Assembly: GCA_023014335.1 (NCBI GenBank)
Contig: JAECYW010000013.1
Location: forward strand, 1,488,001-1,552,000
DNA from: Galerina marginata
Taxonomy: Eukaryota; Basidiomycota; Agaricomycetes; Agaricales; Galerinaceae
DNA length: 64,000 nt
Direction: 5' to 3'
Below the pieces are notes generated by a model that was not told the origin of the DNA, did not search any database, and saw nothing but the letters and a program-made list of their open reading frames with translations. The position numbers and the translations under genes are program-made. The stretch's first letter is position 1; each line of letters opens with the position of its first letter. Shown one piece after another: positions 45,801 through 55,938 of the stretch.

Positions 45801-46560
45801 TGATCAACACCCTCAAGAATTGAAATATTGCACGACTCCGGATTGCAAGCAGATGTATCGCCATCGCGAAGATCCAACTGTTTTGCAATGCCCCTCTTGT
45901 TTCTCAACCATATGTGCTGCTTGCGACGAAGAGGCACACGATGGCATGACCTGCCAGGAGCGGGGGCTTCACAAGAACCCTGCTGAACAGGAACGATTGA
46001 ATGAACAACTCGCCGCTGCTAATGGGTACAAGAAGTGCCCGCAGTGCAAAGTCTGGATCGAAAAAACGGAGGGATGCAACCACATGTCATGCAAATGTGG
46101 GGCACACATATGTTGGAGGTGCATGGGGATTTTCGATCGGGCGACAATATACCAACATATGCAAACAGCACATGGAAACATATACGACGAAGTGCCAGCG
46201 GGGGTCAATGTTGGAAACGCAGCAAACAATGTCTTCCTGGCAGAGCAGGTGGATGAATTGGCGAGGATTGAACGCGAACGTGAGAGGACTCGGCAACCGG
46301 TCATGGCAAACCAGCCAGGACTCGCCCCTCGTCGATTTGCTGCCTACGGTGGGCAGATGGGGCAATACGGACAACAGGAGGAAGAACGACGTAGGCAGGC
46401 TGAAGCTGCTAGGCGTGTGAACGAACGATGGAGACTTGAGGCAGAACAAGCGGCAGCAGCACGACGTAGGCAGGCGGACGAGCAGACGAGGCAGTTGCTT
46501 CAAGAACGTCAACCTCCACGACAAGAAGAAGAAAGGGGTGGATGGTGCGTTGTCATGTGA
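42873..46560 (+). CDS. CCCH zinc finger + coiled coil + RBR E3 ubiquitin ligase, copy 2
   Basis: Tandem paralogue of the preceding gene, starting 255 bp after it. Exon 1 (42873-43025) begins 'MSAEGQSMGSSPSNQ' and holds the finger 'CLNWKQGYCRFGVNCKFQH'. A small exon starts at 43075, and a later exon carries an intact second finger, 'CRDWKAGNCPRGDNCRFRH'. The splice just before that exon is unresolved (TGA at 43288-43290 if the preceding exon runs on). The large final exon begins near 43451. Unlike copy 1 it has a Glu/Arg/Lys/Gln-rich coiled coil of about 150 residues ('EQVEREAREEERQTGEAIRM' onward) before the RRM-like block ('DLCKITIKNLPKDAKRAEIA'). The RBR module is complete: 'CPICTDDVSNPEQLGCGHIY', 'YCTTPDCKQMYRHRED', 'CPSCFSTICAACDEEAHDGM', 'CPQCKVWIEKTEGCNHMSCK' and 'CGAHICWRCMGIF'. 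Confidence 0.88.
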
Positions 46561-46879
46561 AAGTGACCGCTTCTACGGCGATGCGTTTGAGTAGTCGGTT
46601 GAAAATGTATTCTTGGAATGACCCTGTAACCAAATTATGCATTTGACAATTCAGACATTTGACTCACGCAGAATTAGCAAGAAATAATATACAATTTTTG
46701 GGTAAAGAGGCACAATGCTAGGTAGGGTTTTGAGCAAGAGCTCCAGAATCCTCGTCAAAACCCTGTGTGTATCATTAATAATCTACGAACGTGATTAGCA
46801 GTGATGAGTCAACCAAGAAAAAGAACAGCGCACCTAATATCTTGGAAACAGGAAAAGTGGCAGAGTGGCAAAGACAACA
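46561..46879. other. Convergent intergenic region
   Basis: Shared 3' space between the second RBR gene (+) and RPB7 (-). No other feature seen. Confidence 0.5.
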
Positions 46880-47667
46880 TCAGTCAATGACACCTAGATG
46901 GTCCTCCTTTATCGTTCCAATGGCAAACTATGCATGATAGACACCAATGAGTCTATGAATAGTCGAGAAATATAAAACTTACGATCTCTGTCGCGTCAAC
47001 GCGCGTTCCGACAATTTTTAGACGTACACGAGTGTTTTTCTCAATAATCTGACGATAAATAGTGGTCAGGATAAGAACTGCGAATATATCGAGAGGGCCT
47101 AAGTACCTGCTCGTCTGATGCAAAAGATGGTGGGTTTGAATTGGGGTCGAATCTCATATCGGGGTGAATGAGCTGAGGAAGGTGGTCGTAAGTTTAGGAG
47201 TCTAGGCTTTGTATATGTCCAGCCTACTTGATGGGATACAAAGACCGTAAGGGGTCCAACATCTGCGAAGAAGCCCATCTAAACATACATTTAGAGAAAT
47301 ACTCGAACGCGAGACTGTATCAACAACGCACCTTATTCACATTGTTCACGACACCATCCACAACTTCCCCTTTGAATGGCTTGAAAACAATTGCGCGATA
47401 GCGCGTGATAAACTCTGCTTGCCCGCTGCCACTGAGCACCATTCCCTTTCCAATATCCAATATCGAGACCACAGCGATAATATACCCAAATTGTCCCGAA
47501 CATGTCCCTTCTACGTCTGAGTATAGTTTTGATTCGAGGAAGTTCAGCATCCTAGGCCCAAAATATGACGGATGCAGAAGAATTGTGTGTGTTAGCTCTT
47601 TCTTCAAGCATTGTCATCAGTTAGAAGTTGGAGGAAGGAACATATTAGGACTGACGATGAAAAACAT
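46880..47667 (-). CDS. rpb7: RNA polymerase II subunit RPB7
   Basis: Minus-strand gene for Rpb7, which with Rpb4 forms the stalk of RNA polymerase II. Exon 1 is tiny ('MFFI', ATG at 47667). The second exon continues 'KELTHTILLHPSYFGPRML', 'VEGTCSGQFGYIIAV' and 'RYRAIVFKPFKGEVVDGVV'. Later exons add 'MGFFADVGPLTVFVSHQ', 'LIHPDMRFDPNSNPPSFASD', 'IIEKNTRVRLKIVGTRVDA' and 'FAIGTIKEDHLGVID', with the stop at 46880-46882. All segments match the conserved N-terminal RNP-like and C-terminal OB-fold domains, and the total length (about 170 residues) is normal. It is transcribed away from the tRNA gene. Confidence 0.93.
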
Positions 47668-47766
47668 GGTGGAGGAGTGAAACGAAGAACAAAACCAACA
47701 CAGTAATATTCACAAAGTAACCCTTTGTCTTCCGGATTTCAAAGGAAATTGAAGGCAGTAAAGCAT

Positions 47767-47840
47767 GGCCGACTAGCTCAGCTGGTTAGAGCGTCGTGCT
47801 AATAACGCGAAGGTCTTGGGTTCGATCCCCACGTTGGCCA
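47767..47840 (+). tRNA. tRNA-Ile (anticodon AAU)
   Basis: The 74-nt cloverleaf has acceptor stem GGCCGAC/GTTGGCC (one G-T pair), a D-arm around 'TAGCTCAGCTGGTTAGAGC', an anticodon stem-loop TCGTG-CTAATAA-CGCGA giving anticodon AAT, and a T-arm 'GGGTTCGATCCCC'. The discriminator base is A. There is no intron. It is followed at once by 'TTATTTTTTG', a T-run suitable as an RNA polymerase III terminator. Internal A and B boxes fit the consensus. Confidence 0.96.
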
Positions 47841-47841
47841 T

Positions 47842-47849
47842 TATTTTTT
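47842..47849 (+). terminator. RNA polymerase III T-run terminator
   Basis: 'TATTTTTT' starts one base after the tRNA discriminator base. Confidence 0.75.
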
Positions 47850-48070
47850 GTGCCTTCGCTTCTCTTCTCGCTTACCGTGGCACTCAACCTTCATTCCATT
47901 TAGAAAGAAATATGAAGGAAAAGAATAATATTTTTTGGCTTCATCATGACCAATAGCCCTGCGGCCCCTGCCAATAGCAGAAGATGTAGAGTATGTACAT
48001 GTGTTTACCGCAAACTGTTGGCTGTCTCTCTGACCGCTGACCCCAGTTTCCGTCTTATCTTTGATCCACC

Positions 48071-49018
48071 ATGAGCACTCCGATCTCACTTGACGAAGAA
48101 GTTCGATTATACAACACGAACGCTGAAAGAGAGAAATATACCACATTGGCGACTCTTTTCGGAATCATCGTCGCCCTAGATTACTTGGAACGCGCCTATG
48201 TTCGAGACTCAATTACAGCAGCTGAGTGAGTGTCTTTTCTACCTTGTTTCCCCAAAATTTGTGCTAAGAAACTACAATTTGTTTAAGAGATATTCGCCAG
48301 CATGCACTCGCCTGCTATCACAATACAAGACCATGTTAAAGTTGGTCGGCGCTGATGTACCTAACATCGATGACTTTATGAAGCGGTACCGGGTCAGCAG
48401 CAGTCCATCAGTTATGATTTACCCTGTTAAACTCGGTTTTTTTCTTAGATGGATCACCCAGCTGCATTGCACAGATTGAAAGTTGGCGTACCAGCAACTG
48501 TTGAGCATTCAAGCGAAGCTGGTCCAGAGACAGGCAAATGGATTGCAGAGACAACTCAGGTACGCCTATTACCATGAGTCAACTTACATTGGCAACTAAT
48601 CTTCGTATACATCTTCTATAGAGCTTCATTACCTTCATGGATGGCCTCAGACTTCGTATGCGGGCAAAGGACCAATTACATCCTATGCTTCAGGAGCTGG
48701 TTACAGGTTATGCTAGATTCAAAGGGAGTAAGGATTGGGAAGGTCGAAGCAAGATGGTCTCCTGGTGAGCCTCCGATTTCTATGTTCAGTTGGAATTACG
48801 TCGCTCACTCTAGCCTGGTATAGGTTGATAACGCTTAACGGGATGAAGGCTTCAGAGGAGCTTACAGAGGAGCAGTCCCGCCAGGTACGGTTTCGTAGAT
48901 CACTCCTTATAATCTCTTAATAGCATTCTGACCGTGAGTTTAGCTGATATTTGACGTGGAACATGCCTATGCCGAATTCTTCCGTAGTTTGGGAGGCGCA
49001 AAGGACAGTGTTCCTTGA
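48071..49018 (+). CDS. vps28: ESCRT-I subunit VPS28
   Basis: Vps28 joins ESCRT-I (with Vps23 and Vps37) to ESCRT-II during sorting of ubiquitinated cargo into multivesicular bodies. The spliced reading is 'MSTPISLDEEVRLYNTNAER', 'YTTLATLFGIIVALDYLERA', 'VRDSITAAE', 'YSPACTRLLSQYKTMLKLVG', 'VPNIDDFMKRYR', 'MDHPAALHRLKVGVPATVEH', 'SFITFMDGLRLRMRAKDQLH', 'LITLNGMKASEELTEEQSRQ' and 'LIFDVEHAYAEFFRSLGG', ending 'AKDSVP' and TGA at 49016-49018. It has both the N-terminal core domain and the C-terminal four-helix domain. There are five short introns. Start context CCACCATGAG is good. Confidence 0.93.
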
Positions 49019-49287
49019 CAAGTTACTCAACCTGTGCTGGGAGTTATCGGGTTGCTCCGGTCGTTGTACTGCACCATCAAGCTCTCGAAACGATGAAGAC
49101 TCGGACGAGATTAATACAACGGTCGAATGCAATCAACCTTGGCTGTGTTGGTAGTGGTTAGGGCTGACATAGAGGTGTTGATTTAAATGGCCGTATGGAT
49201 GGTTTATGACAGTATGTGGCACAATATCTGGCTCGACAAGACAGATAGCAAACATACATGAGAATGTATTGTAATGCCATCAATAGG

Positions 49288-49640
49288 TTATTCTAATCGC
49301 ATCTGGGATTCGTCCAAGTTATTTATAGTTTCTTCGCATTGCCCTATCGCTCTGTGATCCTTCATCATCACCAAGTCCTCAACCGTCTCTGATATAAAGG
49401 ACAGCGCCGATGTTGTCTCCGCCATCAGTCTCCTTTCCTCCAGTGAGTTACGACCTTTGGAAGCGATATGGTACACGCTGCTCACAGTTTTGCAGACTTC
49501 AACCACCTTCTTTCTGGTATTGCCAACTCTCCAGCAGTGCTCAACCCACTCTGCACATTTACGTCTTTGACAACATTCCTTCCCTCGACTTGCACGCGAC
49601 AGCGAGGCGGCTAGCCCGTGCTCGTCTCTTCTAAGTTAGT
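49288..49640 (-). CDS. Possible minus-strand gene, unrecognised
   Basis: About 115 codons are open on the minus strand ('KCAEWVEHCWRVGNTRKK', 'MAETTSALSFISETVEDLVM', 'CEETINNLDESQ'). The composition looks protein-like, and the C-terminal part is probably helical. The open stretch has no ATG near its 5' end, so an upstream exon is needed; 'MAFFLLTLTWSVSIG' at about 49710 is a possible first exon overlapping the neighbouring gene's 5' end. A start at an internal ATG (49506) would give 72 residues. No family recognised. Confidence 0.3.
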
Positions 49641-49646
49641 CTATTC

Positions 49647-51658
49647 ATGCTCCACCAATCGAGACGCTCCAGGTCAAGGTTAGCAAGAAGAAAGCCATTG
49701 TTCGGTTGGCATCTAGAGGATGAGGTACCGCTTAAACTTCTAGTTCCTCCTCTGACTCAACTTTCCATCATAGGGTCGTGTAGAGCTCTCTACGTGCGCT
49801 TCCTATCGAATTAGCATAGATCCTCATTCGAACGACATAGCTCTTGCATTTCCGTATCGTCTGACAGTCTTCACCGTTGGAAAGAAGCCCCAAGAGGTTT
49901 CGATCGAACCTGACGCAGAGGGTCAGATCAGTTTCGTGGTGAAGGAACCCATCGGTGAGCCCGGTTTTGTCGACAGAAATTGACGTAACTCACAAGGTGT
50001 GTCGTCAGGAGCCGAGTTTATGCTCAGATTGCGAAATGCCCAAGGGATTGATGGCGGTTTTCTTCCCTCTGTGTTTCAAGCTGTAGGTGAGCGGCTAGGG
50101 TCCTATTTCTCCAATCTGCATACATACTTACCTGGCTCAAGCTGGGATTACGACGTCGTGCATCAACTCAACTTCCTCTGGATCCGTCCTTCCTTTGAGG
50201 TCCGACGTCGGAAAGTGGAAGCCTTCTAGTCTTGATCTCGGCGTTGTAGGAGGGATACCGCCATACGATGTCACAGTTGCTCTGCTTGGACCAGCTTCAC
50301 CCTCTGTGATGACGATGCCTCTGAGCCAATTTCAAGCTTTTCGACCAATTCAGTTCACGAAGGCGAGGGCTTTGATAGGTAGGTTAAATCGGAATTTTTT
50401 GGAGAGATGCAGCTGCTAATGTATCCTTACCTGCTAGCGGTAGTTAGCGATTCGTGAGTCCGTGGCTTGGTATTCTGGAGTACTAATTGAAGTTTATTCC
50501 TTCAGAAATGGCGAATGGGTCTCGAGGACTTCATTCATTCATCTCCACGGTGAGTAAATTGTAAGAATATGATTGCTCAACAAGTGATTCTTCAATAGAT
50601 TCTGCAGTGAACTTAGGGTCGAATCCTACTATATCTGTAACTGTTCATACTTCGACAAATACGACAAACCCTACAAGTGTCACAGGAACGGAAGGTACAT
50701 ATTTGCCTTCAGAAGTTTATGACCCAGCCTGATATCCCGTTTGCTAGCAGTCATGGACCTTCGAACATCACCTACTTATTCGAGTGAATCTCAGCATGTT
50801 TTCAGTAAACGGGGCCAGAGTGACGATGGCGGATCGCTGATCATGATCCTCGACGCTGTAATTCTGGCCTTTCTCCTAGGATTAGCTTTGGCCGTCGCCA
50901 TTCGTGAACTGATACTGAGGAGAAGGAAAAAGAGACAAGCCAAGACAGCACGTCTCGCACGGGAGAACATAGAAGCCTCACCGCGGACGCCATCAGCGAC
51001 CGGCATGGACGGAACCATACAAGAGCCATCCACGGGCGAAGGGATCGCAGAGAGATACAACTCCTCATCAGAAGATTTGAGGCTCATTCCCCCGGAACTT
51101 CCAGTGTCTTCTGTCACGGACGTTAAAACATGCTCTCTTCCGTCATTCCCGCCAAGCGCTTTCCCCTTGCCCGACATCGCAGCCAGCCCTGTTCCTCTCC
51201 CCGAATCATACGGTGATCCTTACCCGAGTTCAACCAGAGAAATGTATGGAGGAGACCTCCCACTATACTCCAGTAGACGCTCTAGCTCTGCCCGTTCTCC
51301 ATCCTCAACTCTACCTACAAGTCTCAGCCGTTCTTCAAGCAATCGCCGTCCGTCGATGTTATCTCGCGGCCCGAGTTTCTCGAGCCTTTTCTCTGCGAAA
51401 GCTTCCAGATTCACCAGGTTTTCGGAGACGTACTCTCACAACGAACCGGCGCTCTCGGACGCAAGGAGCCTTGTGCTGGCCCGAGAGATTTCCCGGTCGT
51501 CTTCGGCAGCTGTCCTTGGTCCATGGGGGAACAACAGGCGCCAGTCCTCAGTCCCCTCCCCGTCAGGCGAAAGCGACATCACCGAAGGTGGCTGGCGGGA
51601 CCACTCTTCTGATCCCCCTGCCGTCCCTCCACTGGTATTCAAGCACTGGGGTTTGTAG
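49647..51658 (+). CDS. Single-pass membrane protein with Ser-rich cytoplasmic tail
   Basis: Exons in order read 'GRVELSTCASYRISIDP', 'LAFPYRLTVFTVGKKPQEVS', 'GVSSGAEFMLRLRNAQGID', 'AGITTSCINSTSSGSVLPLR', 'VVGGIPPYDVTVALLGPASP', 'AVVSDSNGEWVSRTSFIHLH', 'NPTISVTVHTSTNTTNPTSV' and a last long exon. The last exon has one hydrophobic helix ('ILDAVILAFLLGLALAVAI') followed at once by 'RRRKKR', a stop-transfer signal. A cytoplasmic tail of about 230 residues follows, rich in Ser, Pro and Arg. The extracellular part contains N-glycosylation sites (NST, NTT). I do not recognise the family; the layout resembles fungal type I sensor or adhesion proteins. The 5' end is uncertain: the ATG at 49647 gives 'MLHQSRRSRSRLARRK', not a signal peptide, so an upstream exon may be missing. 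Confidence 0.65.
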
Positions 51659-52633
51659 TAGTAAATTATTCATATTTTTGCCATTCATTGTGTTTATTTA
51701 AATTATTTGTTCCGTGTCTATTAGTATACCATGGTAGTGTCTTTTGACGATAACAACGTGTAAAAATGACCAAAAACGAAGTAGGGGTCTGGTCACTTAC
51801 GCGGTCTTCGGATCTTTGGGAAGTGAAGACTCCCGATGACATCAGAAACTGCGGAAGAAGGACTGGAGAGAAACCTTGGCAATTTCTTTGAGCAAGATTT
51901 AAATGTTTTCAGACCGCTGTGCATATCATAGATGTCGGATTCCTTTGGGCGACTTGTGCAAAGCAGAGGTTCCTTCCAGGACCCACAACGTCGGACCCGG
52001 GGCCGTGAGAAGGAGCAAGACCGGGCCCCGAGGATGATTGATCCGTGATCGCGCGCGATCACTTGTGGGTGTTCGTCCAAATTCCGTTTTGTTTCCGTTC
52101 GTCGTGATCTAAGGGAAGCCAAGTATGTTCATATGGCACTCTCGGTTCATCACTACACTTCACCTTCTCTGTCACTGTCAGGAGATGTCAGGTCATCTAT
52201 TGTGGTGGTTCGTGATCATAATTTTGTCAGAGATCTAAGGCGGATACATTTTACCCGAATTTTTGTGATCGGACAAAGACTGAGGACTCGGTGTATCAAT
52301 AACATTAGAAAAATATTACACTGCTACTTGCGCAGCGCGCCAAATTAAGCAAACGAGTGCGAGAGGACGCCTTACCGAGAACCTGCTTTGTGAATGCAAT
52401 GTCTCTCGTATTGGTTCTTAGTTTGTCCAAGCTGCGTTGGAGAGCCAAGCGCCACTTTGCGTGAGAGATTTCAGGTCGTTTCCGGGTGAATGCTTGAACT
52501 GTTGACTCTCAGAACGTTGAAAGCTCAGACAATGTACACAATTTGACATCTATGCGTTAACAGGCGCCATCATATTCAAGGCTGATCCTAAAAAAGTCCA
52601 CTAATTTCTACGAAGTTTACGGCGAATAAACCT
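51659..52633. other. Intergenic, no convincing gene
   Basis: Minus-strand frame 51793-52122 (109 codons) and plus-strand frame 52133-52348 show no recognisable motif. No repeats seen. Confidence 0.5.
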
Positions 52634-52981
52634 CTAATTCGCAATGGATGGAGTCGGAGAGACCGCAGCTTGAGATTGAGTACTAATCGCGCTTTGCCTG
52701 GATGGACAGATAAATGATCAGTTTTCTGTTACCTCAAGTTAGAGTTTGACTCACGTCCATACGATTGTAGTGGTCCTGTCTACCAGAAAAGGGGACTTGT
52801 CAATTAGAGTGTGATAGATTTTTTCAGCCGTAAGCGTGAGGACTGAAGGGGTTGGAAGGTCTCGTTGCACCGTCTAGAATGAAATAGTATGATTAGTGGC
52901 TCCGCTGAAATAATAGAGTCCACAAACAGCGGCGACGGATAAAACGTAGAATAAGACAAAAGCAAAAGGCTTGAACTGCAT
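52634..52981 (-). CDS. Small secreted or membrane-anchored protein, 78 residues, three exons
   Basis: The exons are too short to stand out singly but splice cleanly. Exon 1 (52981-52928) encodes 'MQFKPFAFVLFYVLSVAA', a signal peptide or anchor. The intron at 52927-52874 has GTTTGT, a CTAAT branch and TCTAG. Exon 2 (52873-52755) reads 'TVQRDLPTPSVLTLTAEKIY', 'HTLIDKSPFLVDRTTTIVW'. The next intron has GTGAGT...ATCCAG. Exon 3 (52697-52634) reads 'QSAISTQSQAAVSPTPSIAN' and TAG. The exon lengths (54, 119 and 64 nt) sum to 79 codons. No cysteine remains outside the leader. Its function is unknown. Divergent orientation to the first laccase leaves about 580 bp of shared upstream sequence. Confidence 0.75.
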
Positions 52982-53565
52982 GACGGTTGTTTGGGGTGCG
53001 GATTCGGGTTGAGGTCTTTGGTTTATATGGGTTTCTGGTTCCGAGAGAAGTCCTTGGATGGATACCTAGCAGGTTCTGTCAATTCAATACGCATGCCTTC
53101 TATAAGATCGTAATCACACCGCCTTTAGATTGGACCTATCTAAAATAATTCTGCCGACATCTCGCAAGCGCTGCGGAAACCAGTTTAGGGCACAAATCTT
53201 TGCTTATGCAGACCCAATTACTGCAGAAAACATAGGTTCTTGAAAGGAGTCCGGAAAGAATTTAGCCGCTTGGGCAAGTTATGAACTGGAAGGACCTATT
53301 TTATTGAGGTTTCTTCGCTCATCTAGTGATAAACGTAATATCAATCGACAGAACTACGGAGCGGTTCTATGACCACGATCATCGGTCTATTCTCACAAGG
53401 ATCTCCATAGCCGCCGAAAAACTTTGCACCGATTCCAAGGATCAGATTTGCTTCAAAGCAGGCTCATTGACATTCGAATATTCTCTGAGTATAAAGGTCT
53501 TGAGAACTCTATCCTTCTAGTCGTTAAATATTTACATCCTTTCAACATTCCACTGGCAGTAAACC
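52982..53565. other. Divergent promoter region of the small secreted protein and laccase 1
   Basis: No coding frame could be supported. A TATA-like element for the laccase lies at its right end. Confidence 0.5.
53489..53497 (+). promoter_or_regulatory. TATA box of laccase 1
   Basis: 'GTATAAAGG' lies 69 bp upstream of the laccase ATG (53566). The second laccase has an equivalent element. Confidence 0.65.
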
Positions 53566-55857
53566 ATGCTTGCTCTCTCAACATTCGTTCTGCTCTCTCT
53601 CTTAAATCATTGCTATGGAATTGGACCCAGCGCCGATATGTTCATTTTGAATAATGTCATCGCTCCGGACGGTTTTAATCGCTCGTATGTCCCTCCTGTC
53701 GTAATAAAGGTGTTGATTATTAATTAGAGCGTCTAGAGCAGTGTTGGCTGGAAGTAACCAGACTGTAGGAGTATTTCCTGGGCCTTTGGTGTCTGGGACG
53801 AAGGTCTGTGCATTTTGAGCCACAAGTTGTCTTTTATTTTGTTAAAGCAGCGCAGGGTGATACGTTCAATATGAACGTGGTAAATTCATTGAACGATACA
53901 ACTATGCTAATAAGCACCAGCATTGCATGTATATTCGCCTTCTAAGAAGGATTAACCGCTGATTATGTCCACAGCACTGGCATGGCCTCTTTCAAAGCGG
54001 AAGCACCTGGGCGGATGGACCGGTTGGGGTCACCCAGTGTCCTATCACGCCTGGACAGTCTTTTGTGTACGAATTTTCCGTCCCGGACCAGGCAGGAACG
54101 TTTTGGTATCATTCGCACTATTGTACGTTTTACCTTTGAATCTTATGCATCCAGTGATGGCATGACATTCACTACAGCGACACAATATTGCGATGGCCTG
54201 AGGGGGCCACTCGTTGTATATGACCCATCGGATCCTCATAGCGCGTTGTAAGTCCCTTCGACGGCTTTTATAAGGTCCCGCTTTGACAGAGCGTCCCCTA
54301 TTCTGTAGATACGACTTTGACGATGGTAAACATATATTCAAGTTTGTGCCAGGCTGATGCGAGAGTACTCATAATTTTTCCACCTTAGAGTCAACTATAA
54401 TCACTCTCGCCGACTGGTGAGGACCCCGGCGTTTTGAGGGAAAGCAAAGACCTGACCACATTTTAGGTACCATACCCCCGCTCCGTCTGCAGGCATAGTG
54501 CCCACTTCAGATGCAACCTTAATTAACGGATTAGGTCGTTATGCCGGTGGGCCTGCCAGCTCCTTGGCAGTCATTACAGTGTTGCCCAGCAAGCGTTACC
54601 GATTCCGGCTTGTCTCTATTTCATGCGACCCCAATTTCACGTTTTCCATCGACGGTCATAACATGGTAAACTCGCGAGTGATAATTTTTGAGCTCAGGTC
54701 CTGACAACCTTTTTCTTGCCCATTGTGCCTAGACGATTATTGAGGCCGATGGCGTCAATGTGCAACCACTTGTTGTCGATTCCATTCAAATTTTTGCGGG
54801 ACAGCGATATTCCTTTATCTTGAACACCGATCAACTTGTATCAAATTACTGGATTCGTGCCTCGCCCAATGTTGGCAGTCAAGACTTTGATGGCGGGATC
54901 AATTCTGCTATTCTTCGTTATTGGGGCGCATCCGAAATAGATCCGAATACCACACAGGCGCTTAGCAATCCCATGATCGAAACCAACCTTCACCCCCTGA
55001 CTGATCCCGGCGCTCCTGGAACGCCCACGCTCGGAGCTGCCGATGTCAATTTGAATTTCGGGATCGACTTCAACTTCACATCAACCCAATTCACCATTAA
55101 CGGAGCGACATTTACGCCTCCCAGCGTTCCAGTATTGCTGCAAATTCTAAGCGGCGCACAAACTGCACAAGACTTGCTTCCAGCCGGATCTCTCTATGTT
55201 TTACCAGCCAACAGCGTTATAGAAATTTCCATTCCTGGAGGAGCTATCGGAAGCCCAGTATGTCCTATCGCACTTCGATGAATTCTTAACAATCAATTTT
55301 CTAATTTCCTTCCCTAGCATCCGTTCCATCTTCATGGAGTACGCCCTCTATTTCTCATTTATAGGGTTAATCTAACTCAAGCTGTAATCTTAATTTTTTG
55401 TAGCACACCTTCGACGTCATTCGCAGTGCAGGTAGCTCAGAGTATAACTATGTCGATCCCGTGAAGCGCGACGTTGTTAGCACTGGAGATACAGGGGACA
55501 ATGTTACCATTCGCTTTGAGACAAATAACGCGGGACCCTGGATAATGCATTGGTCCGTCTTCGCCTCTTTCTCATAATATAGGACCATCTCTAATCCGTA
55601 GTTCTACATTTACAGTCACATAGATTGGCACCTTGACTTGTAAGCATCGTAACCTTAAATCTTCATCCAACTAAAGACGATTTCGCTGTCAGGGGTCTGG
55701 CGGTTGTCTTTGCCGAGGACATCCTTACTATTAGTAACAGTACACACCCCGGTAAGGTCGACTGCTTATTGTATATTCACCACTGATTTGTCTTCTAGCT
55801 TCCTGGGACGACCTCTGTCCTACGTACGATGCGCAGCCCGCGCAGGTGTTCACTTAA
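53566..55857 (+). CDS. lcc: Laccase (multicopper oxidase) 1
   Basis: Secreted phenol-oxidising laccase reducing O2 to water. A signal peptide ('[18 protein letters not shown]') is followed by the family start '[19 protein letters not shown]'. The copper-ligand motifs are all present: L1 'HWHGLFQ', L2 'WYHSHY', L3 'HPFHLHG', L4 assembled across an intron as '[10 protein letters not shown]'. Other landmarks are '[16 protein letters not shown]', '[15 protein letters not shown]', '[16 protein letters not shown]' and the ending '[19 protein letters not shown]'. There are about a dozen short introns. The one before the L1 exon (53925-53974) starts with GC (ATT|GCATGT), a rare donor; using the nearby GT would break the frame. 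Otherwise the gene looks intact. It is convergent with a large F-box gene, as is the second laccase. Confidence 0.9.
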
Positions 55858-55938
55858 TTATGAGCTTGCCTAATGAATTTAGTATTCCTGCATGATACCA
55901 CTGAAGTATAGTCGTCGGGTAGATAATCGAGGACTCTC

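Noticed and set aside
51793..52122. 109-codon minus-strand open frame downstream of the membrane protein gene
   Set aside because: No recognisable domain and no conserved features; kept as intergenic.
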